Below are positions 60,490 to 64,000 of a stretch of 64,000 nt of DNA, piece by piece. The translations under genes and the position numbers were made by a program. Source of the stretch: Adenanthera pavonina (lineage: Eukaryota; Streptophyta; Magnoliopsida; Fabales; Fabaceae); NCBI GenBank assembly GCA_026686845.1, contig JAIVEN010000008.1, positions 34,042,501 to 34,106,500 of the forward strand, read 5' to 3'. A model generated the notes under the pieces. The model was not told where the DNA came from. It saw nothing but the letters and a program-made list of their open reading frames with translations, and did not search any database. The stretch's first letter is position 1, and each line of letters opens with the position of its first letter.

Positions 60490-60521
60490 ACATCCTATGC
60501 ATCACCCCGGATACATACTAG
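60490..60521 (+). mobile_element. Helitron-type 3' terminus, degenerate hairpin
   Basis: CATCCTATGCATCACCCCGG followed by ATACATACTAG, with host T at 60522. The ATCC...GGAT outer stem survives, with mismatches inside. CTAG before T is the expected Helitron end. The 5' end is not located. Confidence 0.5.
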
Positions 60522-63500
60522 TTTTATTGATATATGAATATGCTGTTTCGAAGTAGAAAGGAACAGGGAACATGTGAGCTTCTCAAGTCTGCATTAGTTG
60601 CTTCTGCAGATTGCTGAAAAGCAAGTGTGTTTTGATGGTTTTCGTTTTTAGTTTTTTAACTGTAAATGTTGTTTCAAGGAGTAAAAATTATTGTCTAGAA
60701 CATGGGGGACCTCAGCTCTCACATCTTATTTCATCCTATTCTAAGAACGGACTTCTATCTAAGATCGTATTTGCTCACCCATAACCAAAGACTAACCAAA
60801 GAAGTGAAATTCAGGTCTTGCAGCCAAATGATATAGAGAAACTCTAAATTATTAAAAAACTTAAAAAGGATGATTGAACTGACAATCACTCAACTTCAGG
60901 TAAGAAGCTTGTACAATATCATGATTCATGGAGAAACTTTTTGGAATCAACATTCTATAGCTTCTCGATATGAATATTTGAAAGAACCATACCTCAAAAA
61001 GTTAAGTTAGAAGAGCTTAAAAGATTAATTAAATGTCGGTCTCAAGCCCAATAGTTTGCAAAGCAAAAATTGGTTTGTGAGAGTCATACAATGTTCTACA
61101 GCTGCTTGAACAATTCCTTAAATCCCCTACTTAGGCATAACATCGAACAGATTATATGCATTTGACAGAACAACTTGTGAAAGAAAAGAGAGAAAAATCT
61201 TAACAACTTGACAAGACGTACCTAAAATGAATCAAACCCAGGCAGAGAATAATAATTTCCGGACATGTTGGGAACACGTGCTCCAATTTCCTTGTCAAAG
61301 GGCCAAGACTTTGCGCGAATGAATTGGCAGAGAACGAAGGAGACGAAAGAAGAGCAAGTGGGAGGTGGAAAAGCATAATTCAGTGGCTTTTGTTTGGTAG
61401 TAACATTGATATTGAGGTCTCCAACATTTCAATCCTCAATTGAACACTGTAGAAAGAGGGAGAGAGATTCGATCAAAATAGGAATGAAAGTGACAAAATC
61501 TTCAAAATAAGAGTACTTGTGGAGGCTAATGAATGGAGCCGTACTCATACTCCTGCCGACTTAAGAGACGAAGCACGTGATTCTGATTGTGCATCCATAT
61601 TTACCCCTTTCATATTATTTTTAACCCTCTGCATAAATTTTTTTTGGCCTGAATATACATAAATCTTTTTTATGGCTTAATACCTAGGGTGTCTTCTCAT
61701 GTGTATAAATAATGAGTAGGACTTCGTACGATTTCTTTTTTTAAACATAAATCTCACAGATGAAAATAAGTAAGTGTTTTCTAGTAGCTTGAGAGTTTTT
61801 AGAAGGTTTATATTTATTTTTTTTCAGTGTTAACACTTTTTCTGAAATGTGTAATAAAAGTATGGAGAGGTGAAGAAAAAAAAATTATACAGAATTCAAT
61901 GAAATGTGTTGAGAAATATTAAAAGAATATAAAAATTGCATGAAATGTCAGAAAAACCATATTTGCTCATGGCTTATGAATAGCATAATCATCTATAAAT
62001 TTTAATCATATATTGATTTGATATATTAATATTGATTAGTTGATTTTTGAATGATTGAAACATTGTTATTTAGTCCCTGCAAAATTTTAATTCATTACTT
62101 TTTAGTTAGTCATTTAAACATGTATGAATGGAGATTAAGCAGTGAGTAGTGAGTTAAGAATTTTGATAGATTGAATAATATATTTTTAGACTAAAATATC
62201 GTTTTGATTTTACAGAGATCGCGTATTTGTCATTATAACTTTTTATAAAATTAGTTCTTTTAAATTGACATCTCACAAATAAAATATTCTTTAATTTGAG
62301 CTCTCATTTTTTTTGGGGCTATCCTCTAATTTGAGATGTCATAAAATTATTTTTTCATGGATATCCTTAATAGTAAATTACTTCAATCTGATCATTTATC
62401 AATAAAATCATTATTAGCAATGTCTTTTCTATCAACTTGATACATACTCATGCGGGGAGAACTAGGGGCGGACCTACTTTATAAGCAATTGGGGTAGCTG
62501 CCCTCATAAAATTTTTTTGTTTAACATGATGATAATATATATATATATATCTATAATGTGTAGTGTTTACTAATTGCCCGAATATTGAGTATATCACTTT
62601 TTATTTATGAAATTAATTGTGATTACATTAATTTTAGTTATTTTAGTTCTAGGTTTTAGTCATGAAAAAATTTCTTCAAAAAAAAAATCTACATCAGAAC
62701 AATCTTCTTAAAGCATTTGACAAATGTACAATAGGTTCATTTATGATTTTTTCCCTTGATTTGAAAATACTTCCTAAATCTAGCTGAGAACAATCTTGCT
62801 TAGTAATATTATTAAGAATCGAATGTGAAATCACATGTGAAATAAATGGATGAATGATAGTTTAATCAAATATACACGTTTAAAAAGGAGGGTGAAGACA
62901 ATGTCCAACATTGAACAGTGACGATTGCTCTTGGACTTTGTGCAGATTTGTTTTATTGTGGGCATGTGTCATTTTTTCCCTATTCAGTGGGCCCAACTTT
63001 TGTAATTTGGTACTATCAATTTTTTTTTTTGGGAGGGTGAGAAAGTCTTTGAGCTTCTTTAATTTTTACTATAATTTATTTTATATTTTAATAGAGTAAT
63101 AGAATTAAGTATCACTTATATATACTTTAATCTCGCTATAGTTTTTTTTAAATTTTTTTAATTCTAAAATTATTTTATTTTATTTTATACCCATTATTAA
63201 TTCTGAATTTAAATTTTAAACTTCACATATGTTTTAAATTTTAGATAATATTTATAGGAGGTAGAATATTTTAATAATTATTACTGTCAACTAAATTAAC
63301 CATGTTAATCAATAATTATCATTGATACTCATTAGTGTTACTTATGAAAATAATATATTTTTGGATTTTTCATTTTTAGTTATAATATAAGGATGATCTT
63401 GTTTTGGGGAGGAGAGAGGGCCTTTGAGCATTCTTAATTCTCACTATAATTTGTTTTGTATCTCAATATATGATAATATAATTAAGTATAAGTAATATCC

Positions 63501-64000
63501 TTAATTTCCACTATAATTTTTTTTCACTTTTTAATTGTTCACTTTATCTCAATGCCCATCAATTTGTTTTTCACTTCCTCAATTAATTTTATTGTTATTT
63601 TTTATTTGCAATTTTTTACATTTTATTAATAATAATCTTTTGATTATTAATAAATATTCAGTGATTTTCTTCCTCAATTAATTTTATTCTTATTTATGAA
63701 TATTCTTTGGCACTTTTGATGACATTTATTTATTAATAATGATCTTTTAATAGAACATTAAATCTCAACAAATTTTAAAATATCAATATTTAATATCTAT
63801 AGAATCTTTCAATATATACTTAAATTTCAATGTCTAAATACATTGAAGAAATGTCATAGTAAAAATAAAATTTTTAATAACAAGAATTATGAAACATAAA
63901 AAATATTTTAATATTCCATAATATCCTTTTTTTTTTCAAATTCTTAATATTCTTTAATATACTCTCTCTTTTTAATATGTGTAATATCTTTTAATATATT
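60522..64000. other. Intergenic DNA to the window end
   Basis: No complete gene. On the minus strand, 61550 to 61220 has a promoter/leader look: a CT-rich stretch, then an AACATGTCCGG start region with a 14-codon frame ending at TAG, immediately followed by GTACGT, a donor-like site. No further exon is recognisable downstream, so this may be a gene fragment or a non-coding transcript start. Beyond 61600 the DNA is very AT-rich with nothing recognisable. Confidence 0.4.

Overview
The window reads as nuclear DNA of a core eudicot plant. It is strongly AT-rich, has GT-AG introns, plant-specific transcription factor genes (a subgroup IIId bHLH and a DREB-type AP2/ERF), a plant-like tRNA-Gln, and abundant plant transposon debris (Helitron, Stowaway-like, Tourist-like and hAT-like elements). 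I cannot name the genus. Gene density is low: three protein-coding genes and one tRNA gene are well supported in 64 kb.

Layout. 1-2055 looks like a decayed LTR-type sequence. About 4500-12270 is a dead autonomous Helitron on the + strand: repeated N-terminal exon modules, then a Rep (HUH) region and a PIF1-type helicase, all broken by frameshifts and stops. 13356-13835 holds a fold-back element and a Stowaway-like MITE. 13953-14024 is tRNA-Gln(CTG), only 236 bp upstream of the start codon of the next gene. 14261-18897 is a four-exon gene that joins the transcriptional coactivator KELP (DEK_C plus PC4) to a Copia-type Gag domain with a CCHC zinc knuckle, predicted at 476 residues. 25704-27527 (minus) is an intronless bHLH13/JAM2-type gene with a leader containing short upstream ORFs. 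45063-45659 (+) is an intronless DREB A-4-like AP2/ERF gene.

The rest is AT-rich intergenic DNA containing at least six Stowaway-like MITEs, other inverted-repeat elements, two isolated Helitron 3' termini, a 22-bp minisatellite near 54.8-55.0 kb, a polypurine tract of about 470 bp at 58.1-58.6 kb and a degenerate repeat array at 59.0-59.6 kb.

The three genes do not form a pathway. Two are transcription factors of hormone and stress responses and one is a predicted chromatin or transcription coactivator. The most interesting item is the KELP-Gag fusion. A 36-bp tandem duplication at its last exon boundary copies the splice acceptor, so one gene could give three in-frame products. A cluster of G-box (CACGTG) and other ACGT elements about 3.5-4 kb upstream of the bHLH gene is the best regulatory candidate.
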